Source of the DNA: Geosporobacter sp040797825
Lineage (GTDB): Bacteria > Bacillota > Clostridia > Peptostreptococcales > Thermotaleaceae
Reading direction: 5' to 3'
Assembly: GCA_040797825.1 (NCBI GenBank)
Contig: JBFNEZ010000014.1
Span: 1 to 43,622, forward strand
DNA: 43,622 bases
The notes beneath the pieces were generated by a model that saw nothing but the letters and a program-made list of their open reading frames with translations, was not told the DNA's origin and did no database searches. Below are positions 15,982 through 24,790 of this stretch, piece after piece. The position numbers and the translations under genes are program-made. Positions within the stretch are counted from its first letter, which is position 1; every line of letters starts with the position of its first letter.

Positions 15982-17254
15982 ACGATCCATGAAGGTAATG
16001 CCTCAGGCGGCAGGACGTGCTACAAAGCTAGAGATAGAAAAAGGAAAAGGTGCTTATCTATACGATTTTGAGGGCAATCAATATCTGGATTTTGCCAGTG
16101 GGGTTGCAGTCTGTAATGTAGGTCACAATCACGAGAGGGTTATAGAGGCAGCGAAAGCTCAAATAGACAAATTGATCCATGGAGGCCATAATGTAGTATA
16201 CTATGAGCCCTATGTAGAGTTAGCTGAAAAATTGGTGGACTTAACAGGTAAGGATACCATGGTCTACTTTTCAAACAGTGGTGCAGAAGCCAATGATGGA
16301 GCCATAAAGCTGGCAAAATATGCAACGGAAAGACCTGCTATATTGGCTTTCAAGGGTTCTTTTCATGGCAGAACCATAGGGGCTATGTCCATTACCTCTT
16401 CCAATGCAAAATATAGAAAGCATTATGAAGCAGTTTTGCCAAGCGTTTATTTTGCTGAGTACCCCAATTGCTTTGATTGTCCTTTTAAGCAAAGGAAGGA
16501 AAGCTGTCATATGGAGTGCAGCAAACAATTTAAGGATATTTTTGATAAATTAATCGATCCCCATTCCATTGCAGGAATAATTATAGAGCCCATACAGGGA
16601 GAAGGAGGGTATGTGACGCCTCCGAAAGCTTTTCTAAAGGACTTAAGAAAGATTTGTGATGACCATGGTATCTGTCTTATTTTTGATGAGGTTCAAACTG
16701 GCTTTGGAAGAACAGGCAAAATGTTTGCTTATGAGCACTTCGAGGTAAAACCGGATATTTTTACCTGTGCCAAGGCGATGGCATCGGGATTTCCTCTCAG
16801 CGCAGTCATTGCAAAAAAAGAAATCATGGAAAAATGGTCAGCGGGAGCTCATGGTGGAACCTTTGGAGGAAATCCAGTAGCCTGTGCAGCAGCGTTGGCG
16901 ACTATAAGCATTCTTGAAGAAGGAGCTGTAGCAAACAGCGAAGCAATGGGGCAATACTTTAGAGAAAAGCTGGAAGCATTAAAAAATAAATATGATGTAA
17001 TTTCTGATATACGAGGTATTGGATTGATGATAGGAATGGAGTTTAGGAAATCTGATGGAAGTCCAAATCCAGATAGGGTAAAGCATATTATCAATCATGC
17101 CATTGAACACCGACTGATTCTATTGGATTGTGGGACATACAAAAATATATTGAGGTTTATAGCCCCAACTACGGTAACAACAGCAGAAATTGATATGTGT
17201 ATAAAAATACTGGAAGAAGCTTTATCCAAGGAGGAGAATCAGTCATCTTTTTGA
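15965..17254 (+). CDS. Class-III pyridoxal-phosphate aminotransferase (GABA/ornithine type)
   Basis: 429-residue omega-aminotransferase. Key parts are NSGAEAND (104-111, cofactor phosphate site), SFHGRT (132-137), FDEVQTGFGRTG with Asp241 holding the pyridine nitrogen, and CAKAMASGFPL with Lys270 forming the Schiff base. A four-cysteine insert (Cys169, 172, 181, 185; NCFDC...SCHMEC) is found in a subgroup related to 4-aminobutyrate aminotransferases. The enzyme should move a terminal amino group to a keto acid and yield a semialdehyde. Co-translated with the RocB-like deacylase (17-base overlap; GGGGGT upstream). The alcohol dehydrogenase at 12298 could consume the semialdehyde. Exact amino donor unknown; GABA, ornithine or a diamino acid are candidates. 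Confidence 0.9.
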   Translation: MKNLYERSMKVMPQAAGRATKLEIEKGKGAYLYDFEGNQYLDFASGVAVCNVGHNHERVIEAAKAQIDKLIHGGHNVVYYEPYVELAEKLVDLTGKDTMVYFSNSGAEANDGAIKLAKYATERPAILAFKGSFHGRTIGAMSITSSNAKYRKHYEAVLPSVYFAEYPNCFDCPFKQRKESCHMECSKQFKDIFDKLIDPHSIAGIIIEPIQGEGGYVTPPKAFLKDLRKICDDHGICLIFDEVQTGFGRTGKMFAYEHFEVKPDIFTCAKAMASGFPLSAVIAKKEIMEKWSAGAHGGTFGGNPVACAAALATISILEEGAVANSEAMGQYFREKLEALKNKYDVISDIRGIGLMIGMEFRKSDGSPNPDRVKHIINHAIEHRLILLDCGTYKNILRFIAPTTVTTAEIDMCIKILEEALSKEENQSSF

Positions 17255-17289
17255 AAATCTAGCAGATAGGCATGGAAGTAAATCATATA

Positions 17290-17332
17290 AAAAAACCTAT
17301 GTATTCGATTTAAAATACATAGGTTTTTTTAT
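17290..17332. terminator. Bidirectional-type terminator after the aminotransferase
   Basis: A perfect 16-pair stem: 17290-17305 (ending CCTATGTATT) with 17314-17329 (AATACATAGG onward) and an 8-base loop, ending in a T run. Confidence 0.85.
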
Positions 17333-17454
17333 ATACATGCTTCGGAGGAGAGATTTTTGGTGAAAATTAACCTTTTACCTAATAGGCGTTTCATGATAAC
17401 ATAAAGTTAGATGATCTAAAGCAATTCATAAGAACAAAGAAATCGAGGGGTACT

Positions 17455-18819
17455 ATGGATCTCATCATCAGCATTATATTGGCTTTCTCTGCATTGGTTT
17501 TTGGCATATTTAAAGGAATCTTTATCGGATATATATTGATTCTATGTCTCCTCATTTTTTCATGTACAGCATGGCGAAGAGGTTTTACTTGGAAAAAAAT
17601 CAGCAACATGGTTTTTAGGAGCGGCAGAAAGGCAGTTATTGTGCTGAGGATCTTTATATTGATTGGTATGATTACTGCCAGCTGGATGGTATCGGGTACT
17701 GTACCTGGAATTGTTTATTATGGCATTAAACTGATGAATCCAAATTATTTTATTTTGTATGCTTTTCTAATTAGTGCAGGGGTATCCTTTTTACTGGGTA
17801 CTTCCTTTGGTACGATTAGCACAGTAGGGGTAGCCCTTATGGTAATGGCTAAAAGCGGGGGGATTTCCATTAACATGGTCGCAGGTGCACTGATGGCTGG
17901 AGCCTATTTTGGAGATCGTTGTTCTCCTATGTCTTCAAGTGCCAATTTGATTGCCAATCTTACGGATACCAATCTGTATGTGAACATTCGAAATATGTTT
18001 AAAAGTGGAGCCATACCCTTCATTCTTTCAACTTTATTTTATTGGGTGATTTCTATTAAAAAGCCTTTAGATTTTTTGGGGAATAGTATGACTGAAGAAA
18101 TTGGAAATAGCTTTATAGTGAATTGGATGGTATTGTGGCCTGCTATTATTATTCTTATTTTAAGTGCTTTTCGTGTGGATGTGAAGATATCCATGTTATT
18201 CAGTATTTTGACCGCATCGGTGGCGGCTATAGGTATTCAAGGATATTCGTGGGTAGATATTCTGCGGTATTTATTTTTCGGTTTTACCCTCCCTATGGAA
18301 GATTCACTTCAAGGGGTTCTTCGGGGTGGTGGTATTCTTTCTATGTGGAAACCAGCTCTAGTGGTTTTTGTCTCTTGTGGGTTGGCGGGAGTTCTTGAAG
18401 ACAGTGGGATGTTAGGGAGTGCAGAAAAGCTTTTCTCAAGGGGAAGCAGCCGGTGGAAGCTTTTTGGCTATACTACGTTGACCAGTATAGGAACAGGAGC
18501 CCTTGGATGCAGTCAAACCATGGCTGTAGTATTAACCCACCAATTAATGAGAAAGTCCTATCAACAAAGAAAGATGGAGAAGTATCAGCTGGCCTTAGAT
18601 ATTGAAAATACAGGAATTGTTATATCTGCTCTGATTCCTTGGAATATTGCGGCTATGGTACCGACCACAACCTTGGGTGTTAGCAGCACAGGATTTATTC
18701 CCTATTCCATCTACTTGTATCTGGTGCCTCTTTGGACGCTGCTTTGTTATAAAATCGAAGAAATAAAGGGAAAAAAGGGTTATTTAACAGCAGAAGAAGG
18801 GGTAGTAAACAATGGATGA
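17455..18819 (+). CDS. NhaC-family sodium/proton antiporter
   Basis: 454-residue membrane protein with about eleven helices. The family-defining stretch GAYFGDRCSPMSSSANLIA (near residue 150) and the ahead-lying LLGTSFGTISTVGVALMVMA identify the NhaC group, which exchanges internal sodium (or couples other small solutes such as malate/lactate in NhaC-like MleN) for protons. GAGGGG precedes the ATG. It follows a terminator, so it is a separate transcript, but it lies at the end of the TRAP locus and could restore the sodium gradient that TRAP uses. An alternative is antiport of the catabolic product. The next small gene overlaps its stop by 8 bases. Confidence 0.87.
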   Translation: MDLIISIILAFSALVFGIFKGIFIGYILILCLLIFSCTAWRRGFTWKKISNMVFRSGRKAVIVLRIFILIGMITASWMVSGTVPGIVYYGIKLMNPNYFILYAFLISAGVSFLLGTSFGTISTVGVALMVMAKSGGISINMVAGALMAGAYFGDRCSPMSSSANLIANLTDTNLYVNIRNMFKSGAIPFILSTLFYWVISIKKPLDFLGNSMTEEIGNSFIVNWMVLWPAIIILILSAFRVDVKISMLFSILTASVAAIGIQGYSWVDILRYLFFGFTLPMEDSLQGVLRGGGILSMWKPALVVFVSCGLAGVLEDSGMLGSAEKLFSRGSSRWKLFGYTTLTSIGTGALGCSQTMAVVLTHQLMRKSYQQRKMEKYQLALDIENTGIVISALIPWNIAAMVPTTTLGVSSTGFIPYSIYLYLVPLWTLLCYKIEEIKGKKGYLTAEEGVVNNG

Positions 18820-19114
18820 ATTTATGACAGGAAGAAGTATTCGTTCAAGGCAGAATCGAAAAAAAGAAAAAGGATACTTTAAATGGTTATCTCTAGGAAT
18901 AGGGCTTTTAGGCATACCGATGGTTTCTCCTTTGTATGGTTTCATCTATCTTGCTCCCATCTATTTATTTGGTCTTTTGTTGGGAATAATGGAGTGGGAA
19001 AATAAGAAGACTGCAATAGCTGCTGTAGGAACTTGCTTAAATACCATATCTTTGCTTTGGAGTGTCATTGCTTGGGGGATACTCATTTCTATATGGATAG
19101 AGCAGTATATTTAG
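18812..19114 (+). CDS. Small membrane protein coupled to the NhaC-like antiporter
   Basis: 100-residue protein with a basic N terminus (RSIRSRQNRKKEKGYFK, about 8-24) and two to three predicted membrane helices (about 25-60 and 68-97). The ATG at 18812 overlaps the antiporter stop codon (ATGGATGA), so translation is coupled. Family not recognised. The tight overlap suggests it assists, stabilises or regulates the antiporter, but this is inference from position only. Confidence 0.7.
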   Translation: MDEFMTGRSIRSRQNRKKEKGYFKWLSLGIGLLGIPMVSPLYGFIYLAPIYLFGLLLGIMEWENKKTAIAAVGTCLNTISLLWSVIAWGILISIWIEQYI

Positions 19115-19239
19115 TGTCTATAAAAAGCAGGGTTTGTGATGGAATTGCTCATATGGACAATAGGAAGTTCATATATTTTTGACAGAGGGTTCTAATTATG
19201 GGGTTTGAAGAGAAGAAAACCCTTAGAAAGGAATACAAT

Positions 19240-21033
19240 ATGGAAAAAAAGAAGATGCTTGTGCCTTGGATGATAGGTATTTTTTTGTTTGGATTCATAG
19301 TTTGGGGAGGTATGCATGTTTTCTTTACAAACATGGAAGGAAATGAAGAAAAGGTTGTTCAAGCCGATGGGCAAAATGTAGAAAATGAAGATAAGTTTTT
19401 AAAAGAAGCAGAAGAGTTGGAAAGGCTCAAAGAGGATAAAAGTACAAAGGCTCAAGAATCCTTGATTGCATTAGGAAAAAGAAAAGATGCTGTTGGATAT
19501 GAAGCCAATGTAATCCTAGCTGAAAGGGCTATAGATAAAGGTCTAAATCCGGTGCCCTACTATCGAGAGGCTTTGTCCCTATATGGAAAAAAAGAGACAC
19601 GCTATAAGCTTGCTGCAGTGCTTCTGTCCCAAGGACAGCTGCAGGAAGCATTGGGAGAATACAAATTGCTGCTCCCCGATGAAGAAGCCTATAGACAAAT
19701 TACTCAAATAGGCGTAAAACCAGCAGAGATTGGAGAAGTGCTTCTGGAGAGAAAACAGTGGAAACGGGTAATCGACTTTCTAAAACCCTATCTAGCAGAA
19801 ACAAAGGATGAAAATAAGAAAGCAACCCTTCAAAAACAATACGGGAGAGCCTTGGGAGAATCAGGGCAGTATAAAGAAGCAGTTGAGGCCTTAGAACCTT
19901 TGATTGGAATGGAAGTATGGGATTCGGAAATACAATGGTGGTATGGTCGCTCCCTAGAAGGCAGCGGGCAAACTACAAAAGCAAAAAATGTCTACGAAGG
20001 ACTAGGTGCTCAAGGGGCCTATCGATTAGGGTTGATATTAGAGAAAGAAGGCGATAAGAGAACGGCAGCCATGGCCTTTGGAAGAAGTACAGAGGGTATT
20101 TCACGTTGGAAGGCTGCGCGACTCTGGGAAGAGCTGGGAGAACAGGAAAAAGCTTTAGAATTGTATTTAGGACTTGCAAGAGGAAATGACATTCATAAAG
20201 ATGATGCAGCCTATCGTGCCTATATGTTGACAAAGGGAAGAAAAAAAGAAGAGGCTGCAGAGATGTTAGATATACTGCGAAAGCACCCTGCGTGGGCGGC
20301 ACGATTAAAGGAGGAGCCTCTTTGGGACACCGTACCTGTCGTATCCTATGAGCGCCCAGATTTCATCTATCGAGTGGAAGCCTATAGAAAAAGCGGCAGG
20401 ACAGAACTGGCAGATATTGAGTTGGCCATAGGAGGAAATTTAGCGAATGCATCTGAAAAGTTGGCTTTGGGTGATTGGTATCTTGAACAGGAGAACTATT
20501 ATCAGGCGGTGCTTTGGGGAATTAGGACTTTAAGGGAGACTCCAAGTCGCAGGGCTTACGAATTGACCTATCTTCGCCCCTATGAAGAAGAAGTACGAAA
20601 GGCTGCTGAGGAGTTTGACTTGGACCCAGAGCTAATTTGGGCAGTAATGCGGGAAGAAAGCCACTACCGACCAGAGGTTTTTTCTCCAGTTGGAGCAGTG
20701 GGTTTGATGCAGGTGATGCCTGCTACAGGTAAAGATATTGCCCATCGATTGAAGGTTTCCTTTGAAGAGAGTGATCTATTGAAACCAGAGGTTAACATTC
20801 GTTTTGGAGCCTATTATCTCCGTAGGATGCTCAATTCCTTTTCACAGGATGTAGATAAGACTCTGGCAGCTTACAATGGAGGACCAGGAAATGTACAACG
20901 ATGGAGTGCAAGTGAACTGGGAAAAACAAAGGAAGGCTTTCCAACGGCCATTACCTTCCAAGAGACCAGAGAGTATATTACCAAGGTGAAAAATACCTAC
21001 TATGTTTATCAATGGCTCTATACTGACAATTAA
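19240..21033 (+). CDS. Membrane-anchored TPR protein with lytic transglycosylase domain
   Basis: 597 residues. An N-terminal membrane anchor (about 6-28, WMIGIFLFGFIVWGG) leads outside the cell. A long helical repeat region (about 40-430; blocks such as RYKLAAVLLSQGQLQEALGEY) looks like TPR repeats, arranged as in the helical scaffold of Slt70. The C terminus (about 448-597) is a soluble lytic transglycosylase domain: MREESHY with catalytic Glu473, GAVGLMQVMPATG and TLAAYNGGPGNV. It would cleave the glycan of peptidoglycan to the anhydro form, for wall turnover or machine insertion. The start at 19240 is chosen because AGAAAGG lies just ahead; an earlier ATG at 19198 has no such site. It faces the two-component genes across a shared terminator. 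Confidence 0.88.
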   Translation: MEKKKMLVPWMIGIFLFGFIVWGGMHVFFTNMEGNEEKVVQADGQNVENEDKFLKEAEELERLKEDKSTKAQESLIALGKRKDAVGYEANVILAERAIDKGLNPVPYYREALSLYGKKETRYKLAAVLLSQGQLQEALGEYKLLLPDEEAYRQITQIGVKPAEIGEVLLERKQWKRVIDFLKPYLAETKDENKKATLQKQYGRALGESGQYKEAVEALEPLIGMEVWDSEIQWWYGRSLEGSGQTTKAKNVYEGLGAQGAYRLGLILEKEGDKRTAAMAFGRSTEGISRWKAARLWEELGEQEKALELYLGLARGNDIHKDDAAYRAYMLTKGRKKEEAAEMLDILRKHPAWAARLKEEPLWDTVPVVSYERPDFIYRVEAYRKSGRTELADIELAIGGNLANASEKLALGDWYLEQENYYQAVLWGIRTLRETPSRRAYELTYLRPYEEEVRKAAEEFDLDPELIWAVMREESHYRPEVFSPVGAVGLMQVMPATGKDIAHRLKVSFEESDLLKPEVNIRFGAYYLRRMLNSFSQDVDKTLAAYNGGPGNVQRWSASELGKTKEGFPTAITFQETREYITKVKNTYYVYQWLYTDN

Positions 21034-21034
21034 T

Positions 21035-21076
21035 CAAGGATTGGTGGAAAGTCGTATTTCCACCAATCCTTGGTTT
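21035..21076. terminator. Shared terminator between convergent genes
   Basis: Perfect 16-pair stem (21035-21050 with 21057-21072) and 6-base loop GTCGTA. On the plus strand it continues into GTTTGTTTT. It separates the transglycosylase gene from the response regulator gene on the other strand. Confidence 0.85.
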
Positions 21077-21083
21077 GTTTTGC

Positions 21084-21773
21084 TTATATTTGAAAGCGAT
21101 AACCCACACCCCAGATAGTTTCGATATATTGAGGATTTGAGGGGTCCATTTCAATTTTTTCTCGAATTTTCCGAATATGTACAGTGACAGTAGATACATC
21201 CCCTATAGAATCAATGCCCCAGATCCGATCGAATATTTCTTCTTTAGTAAAGACACGATTCAATTGAGAAGCCAAGAGTGCGAGAATATCGAATTCCTTG
21301 GCTGTTAGGAGAATTTCTCGATCATGGAGATGAACCCTGCGAGAATCTGGATCAATCTGTAAACCACGGATTTTGATTTCGTTACTTTTTTCTGGACCCG
21401 TACCCAGCAGCCGTTGATAGCGAGAAAGGTGGGCCTTTACTCGGGCTACCAACTCTCCAGGACTGAAGGGCTTTGTAACGTAGTCATCGGCACCCAAACC
21501 CAATCCACGGATTTTATCGATATCTTCCTTTCGAGCAGAGACCATTAGTATGGGGATATTTTTTTCCTTCCGAATCTGCCTGCAGATTTCAAAGCCATCT
21601 AGATTGGGCAGCATCAGATCTAGTATAATCAAATCAAAGGGTTCTGCTAGGGCACGATTCAGCCCTAATAGACCATCCTGTTCAATGACTGTCTCAAAAC
21701 CATTGATTTCAAAATAATCCCTTTCCAACTCTGCAAGACTGCGTTCATCTTCTATAATAAGAATTTTAGCCAC
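21084..21773 (-). CDS. OmpR-family response regulator
   Basis: 229-residue DNA-binding response regulator. The receiver (1-118) has the acidic pair Glu9/Asp10-type pocket (IIEDE), phospho-acceptor Asp52 (LDLMLP) and Lys101 (TKPF). The winged-helix output domain (about 130-229) ends with the usual VWGVGYRFQ-type motif (IWGVGYRFQI). The ATG overlaps the 3' end of the kinase gene by 8 bases, so the two are coupled with the kinase first. The target genes are unknown; the convergent lytic transglycosylase hints at cell envelope control but this is weak. Confidence 0.93.
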   Translation of the reverse strand: MAKILIIEDERSLAELERDYFEINGFETVIEQDGLLGLNRALAEPFDLIILDLMLPNLDGFEICRQIRKEKNIPILMVSARKEDIDKIRGLGLGADDYVTKPFSPGELVARVKAHLSRYQRLLGTGPEKSNEIKIRGLQIDPDSRRVHLHDREILLTAKEFDILALLASQLNRVFTKEEIFDRIWGIDSIGDVSTVTVHIRKIREKIEMDPSNPQYIETIWGVGYRFQI

Positions 21774-23235
21774 GACTTTTCCCTCCTTCTATGGGATAAT
21801 ATTTTTTTAGAGTGAATAAAATATGGGTGCCTTTATTAGGTTCACTTTCTGCCCAAATATGGCCTTGATGCTCCTCAATGATTCGTTTAGCTATGGAAAG
21901 ACCTAGGCCACTTCCTCCTGCTGCTGTATTACGGGAAGTATCGGCTCGATAAAAACGTTCAAAAACATAGGGCAAAGCTTGTTCTGGGATTCCTTGGCCA
22001 TTATCACGGATATTGATTCTTACAAAGTCTTCTTCCTCATGTAAAAATACATCTATTCTTCCCAAATCTCTATTCATATATTTGATGGCATTGTCAAAAA
22101 TATTATTTATTACTCTTTTCAATTTTTCCCGGTCGGCAATCACATGGATATTGTGGGAAAGGCCATGAAGGGAGAGCAAAATACCCTGCTCTTTAAGGTC
22201 AAACTGAAAATCCTCTAGGATATGCTGGAAATAGGAATTGATCTCTACAGATTCAAAATTAAAGGGTATCTTTTTAACGTCTAGTTTGGAATATAGAAAC
22301 AACTCATCAATTAATTTATCGAGATCAGAAGCCTTTCTGTAAATGGTTTGCATATAGCGCTCCATTTTTTCCTCTGTATCAGCAACACCGTCTAATATAC
22401 CTTCCACGTGGCCTTTAATGCCCGATATAGGAGTCTTTAAGTCATGGGAGATATTTGAAAGAAGCTCCTTTCGATTATTTTCATACTGAAGTTGTTTTTC
22501 AATAGAGTTTTTTAACTGTTGACGCATTTCTTCAAAGGCTGCAGTGAGATCTCCAATTTCATCCTTTGATTGTGGTTCTAAATGAAAGTCTAGGTTTCCT
22601 GCTTTGATCTGCTCGGTGGCGTGGTGAAGAATCCTTAAAGGCTTAAGGATACTCTTAGAAACGGCATAAGTTAAGAGACTGAGGGTAAGTATAAAAATTA
22701 CGAAGATACTTAATATCATCATACTGGTGAAACGGCGAATATATTTACGCATGATGCTAATATCTGTTGCTAAAAACAAGGTTCCCTGGTCCATATTCTC
22801 AAAATAAAAATCCTGCTGACGAAGGAAAAAAAGCTGTTTGCCAATGATGCGAGGGTCATGACTCTCAATATCAAAGGTTCCAAAGGTAGGAAGATCCTCA
22901 AGAAAATCTTTGTTTTCAAAGATAGGGGACACATATAAGAGGTTGTCATTTTTCCGCATTACAATACCCATGTTTAGGACCGTTAATTCCTCATCTAAAT
23001 GACGAAGATAGGATAGATTCTGAAATTGATCAGGGTTCTGGGCAATGGACTTATGAATATCTTGAAAAACATTCATTTTTTCCTTCATAAAATCTTCCTG
23101 ATATCTTCCTGGAAGCATAAAGGCAGCATCTTCCATGACCAAACTGCCGATTGCAATGGAAGCTAGGTATATTAGAACAATAGGGATAATTAGCATTCCT
23201 ATATAAGATAGCTTAAGTCTCGTTCGTATGGACAT
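21766..23235 (-). CDS. Sensor histidine kinase with extracytoplasmic sensor and HAMP domain
   Basis: 489-residue kinase. Membrane helix 1 (about 11-33), an outside sensor of roughly 140 residues, helix 2 (about 170-193), HAMP (about 194-245), then HisKA with phospho-acceptor His264 (NISHDLKTP) and the HATPase domain with N box NNIFDNAIKY (377-386), DNGQGIP (411-417) and GGSGLGLSIAK (440-450). I use the ATG at 23235 rather than an upstream one at 23331: GAGGGAG precedes it, and a promoter at 23276-23304 lies inside the longer version. Partner is the downstream response regulator. The external domain gives no recognised ligand. Confidence 0.92.
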   Translation of the reverse strand: MSIRTRLKLSYIGMLIIPIVLIYLASIAIGSLVMEDAAFMLPGRYQEDFMKEKMNVFQDIHKSIAQNPDQFQNLSYLRHLDEELTVLNMGIVMRKNDNLLYVSPIFENKDFLEDLPTFGTFDIESHDPRIIGKQLFFLRQQDFYFENMDQGTLFLATDISIMRKYIRRFTSMMILSIFVIFILTLSLLTYAVSKSILKPLRILHHATEQIKAGNLDFHLEPQSKDEIGDLTAAFEEMRQQLKNSIEKQLQYENNRKELLSNISHDLKTPISGIKGHVEGILDGVADTEEKMERYMQTIYRKASDLDKLIDELFLYSKLDVKKIPFNFESVEINSYFQHILEDFQFDLKEQGILLSLHGLSHNIHVIADREKLKRVINNIFDNAIKYMNRDLGRIDVFLHEEEDFVRINIRDNGQGIPEQALPYVFERFYRADTSRNTAAGGSGLGLSIAKRIIEEHQGHIWAESEPNKGTHILFTLKKYYPIEGGKSRG

Positions 23236-23275
23236 TCTCTTTTCTCCCTCATGATAGCGTGTTGTTATAGAGATA

Positions 23276-23304
23276 ATTATACTACAGCCCATAGATAGGC
23301 TCAA
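23276..23304 (-). promoter_or_regulatory. Promoter for the kinase/regulator pair
   Basis: Read on the minus strand: -35 TTGAGC (23304-23299), a 17-base spacer and -10 TATAAT (23281-23276). It places the transcript start near 23269 and supports the 23235 start codon. Confidence 0.65.
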
Positions 23305-23358
23305 TGGAATGTCTAGCATTTTTATGAACATAGAAAAATATAATGAAAAAATTCTATA

Positions 23359-23387
23359 TTGGCAGGAAAAGAGAAAAAAAGTATTGA
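23359..23387 (+). promoter_or_regulatory. Possible promoter of the PanE-family gene
   Basis: -35 TTGGCA (23359-23364), a 17-base spacer and TATTGA (23382-23387), 37 bases before the start codon. The -10 box is imperfect. Confidence 0.35.
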
Positions 23388-23423
23388 AGAGTTCTATATA
23401 AAGTTTTTGAGGAGGATATAATA

Positions 23424-24362
23424 ATGATAGAAATAAATCGTATTGTTGTAGCGGGCTTAGGTGCCATTGGATCTGCCTATGGCAGCAAGCTCCATGACTT
23501 AAAACCAGAGGCAGTCAAATTCATCGTGAATGAAGAGCGAAAGGAACGCTATCAACAGTTAGGTCTTAGGGTAAATGGAAAAAACTATGATTTTAATTAC
23601 ATATTGCCTGAGGAAACCGGTGATCCAGCAGATTTGGTCTTGGTATCTGTGAAATTTCATGATTTGTCCCAGGTAATCGAAGATATTCGAAATCATGTAG
23701 GCACTGATACTATTATTTTGTCTTTGCTCAATGGCATTACCAGTGAAGAAATACTTGGTGAGGCCTTTGGTATGGAAAAAATGCTCTATGCCAACTGTGT
23801 AGGAATTGATGCTGTACGGGAAGGAAGGGAAATCCGTTATAGTCATATTGGGAAAATATGTTTTGGAGAGAAGGAAAATAGTAGTTTAACATCAAGGGTA
23901 CAGGCTGTAAAGGCATTGTTTGAACAGGCAGGGATTCCTTATGAAGTCCCAGAGGATATGATGCGGGCCCTATGGTGGAAATACATGCTCAATGTAGGTG
24001 TAAATCAAGTTTCTGCTATTTTAAGAGCACCTTATGGTGTGTTTCAAAAAATATCTGGAGCTCAAGAGTTAATGAAAATGGCTATGGAGGAAGTGTTTTT
24101 ACTGTCTCAAAAAGAGGGTGTTCGCCTTTATCGAGAGGACATGGAGGAGTTTTTTAAAATTCTCAATACCCTTTCTCCAGAGGGAAAGACCTCTATGCTT
24201 CAGGATATTGAGGCTGGAAGAAAAACCGAGGTAGAAATGTTGGCAGGAGCTGTCTGTGACTTAGGGCGGAAACATGGGATAGTCACACCTATAAATGATA
24301 TGCTTTTTAGAATGATCCGCATATTGGAAATCATGAATGAAGAAAAACACACTGGGAAATAA
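23424..24362 (+). CDS. 2-dehydropantoate 2-reductase family protein (PanE/ApbA)
   Basis: 312-residue NAD(P)-dependent ketopantoate reductase family protein. The Rossmann start VVAGLGAIGSAYGSKL (8-23) carries the GxGxxG nucleotide motif. Further markers are VSVKFHDL (family Lys), LLNGITSEE, then WWKYMLNVGVNQVSA (catalytic Lys and Asn) and SMLQDIEAGRKTEVE near residue 260 (substrate-binding Glu). In the pantothenate pathway the enzyme reduces ketopantoate to pantoate. No panB or panC lies next to it, so it may be a paralogue for another 2-oxo acid. GGAGG precedes the ATG. A terminator hairpin follows before tRNA-Lys on the opposite strand. Confidence 0.87.
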   Translation: MIEINRIVVAGLGAIGSAYGSKLHDLKPEAVKFIVNEERKERYQQLGLRVNGKNYDFNYILPEETGDPADLVLVSVKFHDLSQVIEDIRNHVGTDTIILSLLNGITSEEILGEAFGMEKMLYANCVGIDAVREGREIRYSHIGKICFGEKENSSLTSRVQAVKALFEQAGIPYEVPEDMMRALWWKYMLNVGVNQVSAILRAPYGVFQKISGAQELMKMAMEEVFLLSQKEGVRLYREDMEEFFKILNTLSPEGKTSMLQDIEAGRKTEVEMLAGAVCDLGRKHGIVTPINDMLFRMIRILEIMNEEKHTGK

Positions 24363-24379
24363 AGAATTCATTACAATAG

Positions 24380-24420
24380 AAAAGCATGTACTTCAAATTC
24401 GTTGAAATACATGCTTTTCA
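24380..24420. terminator. Hairpin between PanE-family gene and tRNA-Lys
   Basis: 18-base arms (24380-24397 and 24403-24420) with a 5-base loop. On the plus strand one C-A mismatch interrupts the stem; on the minus strand the same position is a G-U pair, so the hairpin is complete in the tRNA transcript. Confidence 0.65.
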
Positions 24421-24425
24421 TCCCA

Positions 24426-24502
24426 TGGTACTCCATCAGGGGTTTGAACCCTGGACCCCCTGATTAAGAGTCAGGTGCTCTAGCCAGCTGAGCTAATGGA
24501 GT
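24426..24502 (-). tRNA. tRNA-Lys (anticodon CUU)
   Basis: On the minus strand a complete 77-base cloverleaf: acceptor ACTCCAT/ATGGAGT, D arm GCTC/GAGC, anticodon stem CCTGA/TCAGG with loop CTCTTAA giving anticodon CTT, T arm CAGGG-TTCAAAC-CCCTG, discriminator A and an encoded CCA end. It reads AAG lysine codons. It stands alone rather than in a tRNA cluster. Confidence 0.97.
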
Positions 24503-24790
24503 ATGTAAAATTTTTCTACAAGAAGTATTGTATCACGATGAGTAGTTTGTGTAAATAAATAGAGAAATATTCAATTAATGGAAAAAGATCATAGAAAAAA
24601 GCTATCTTAACAAATATAGTCTTATAAAGAAAACAAATAAATGGAACAAAGATAATATGAGGTCGATTTCCTGGGAAATATTCATAATTTTGTCATAGGG
24701 GAAAGATTATAATAGTTGGATGAACTTTGAAAAAGCATGTATAGAAGCTTAGGAAAAAACTAACAATAAAGATAGGAGGTGTTAATTACT

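Noticed and set aside
23235..23331. Longer N terminus for the sensor kinase beginning at 23331
   Set aside because: A clear promoter (23276-23304, minus strand) falls inside it, and the ATG at 23235 has the better ribosome site.
24690..24713. Promoter TTGTCA/TATAAT ahead of the CotF-like gene
   Set aside because: The spacer is only 12 bases, too short for sigma A, and I could not match a sporulation sigma consensus with confidence, so no promoter is listed.
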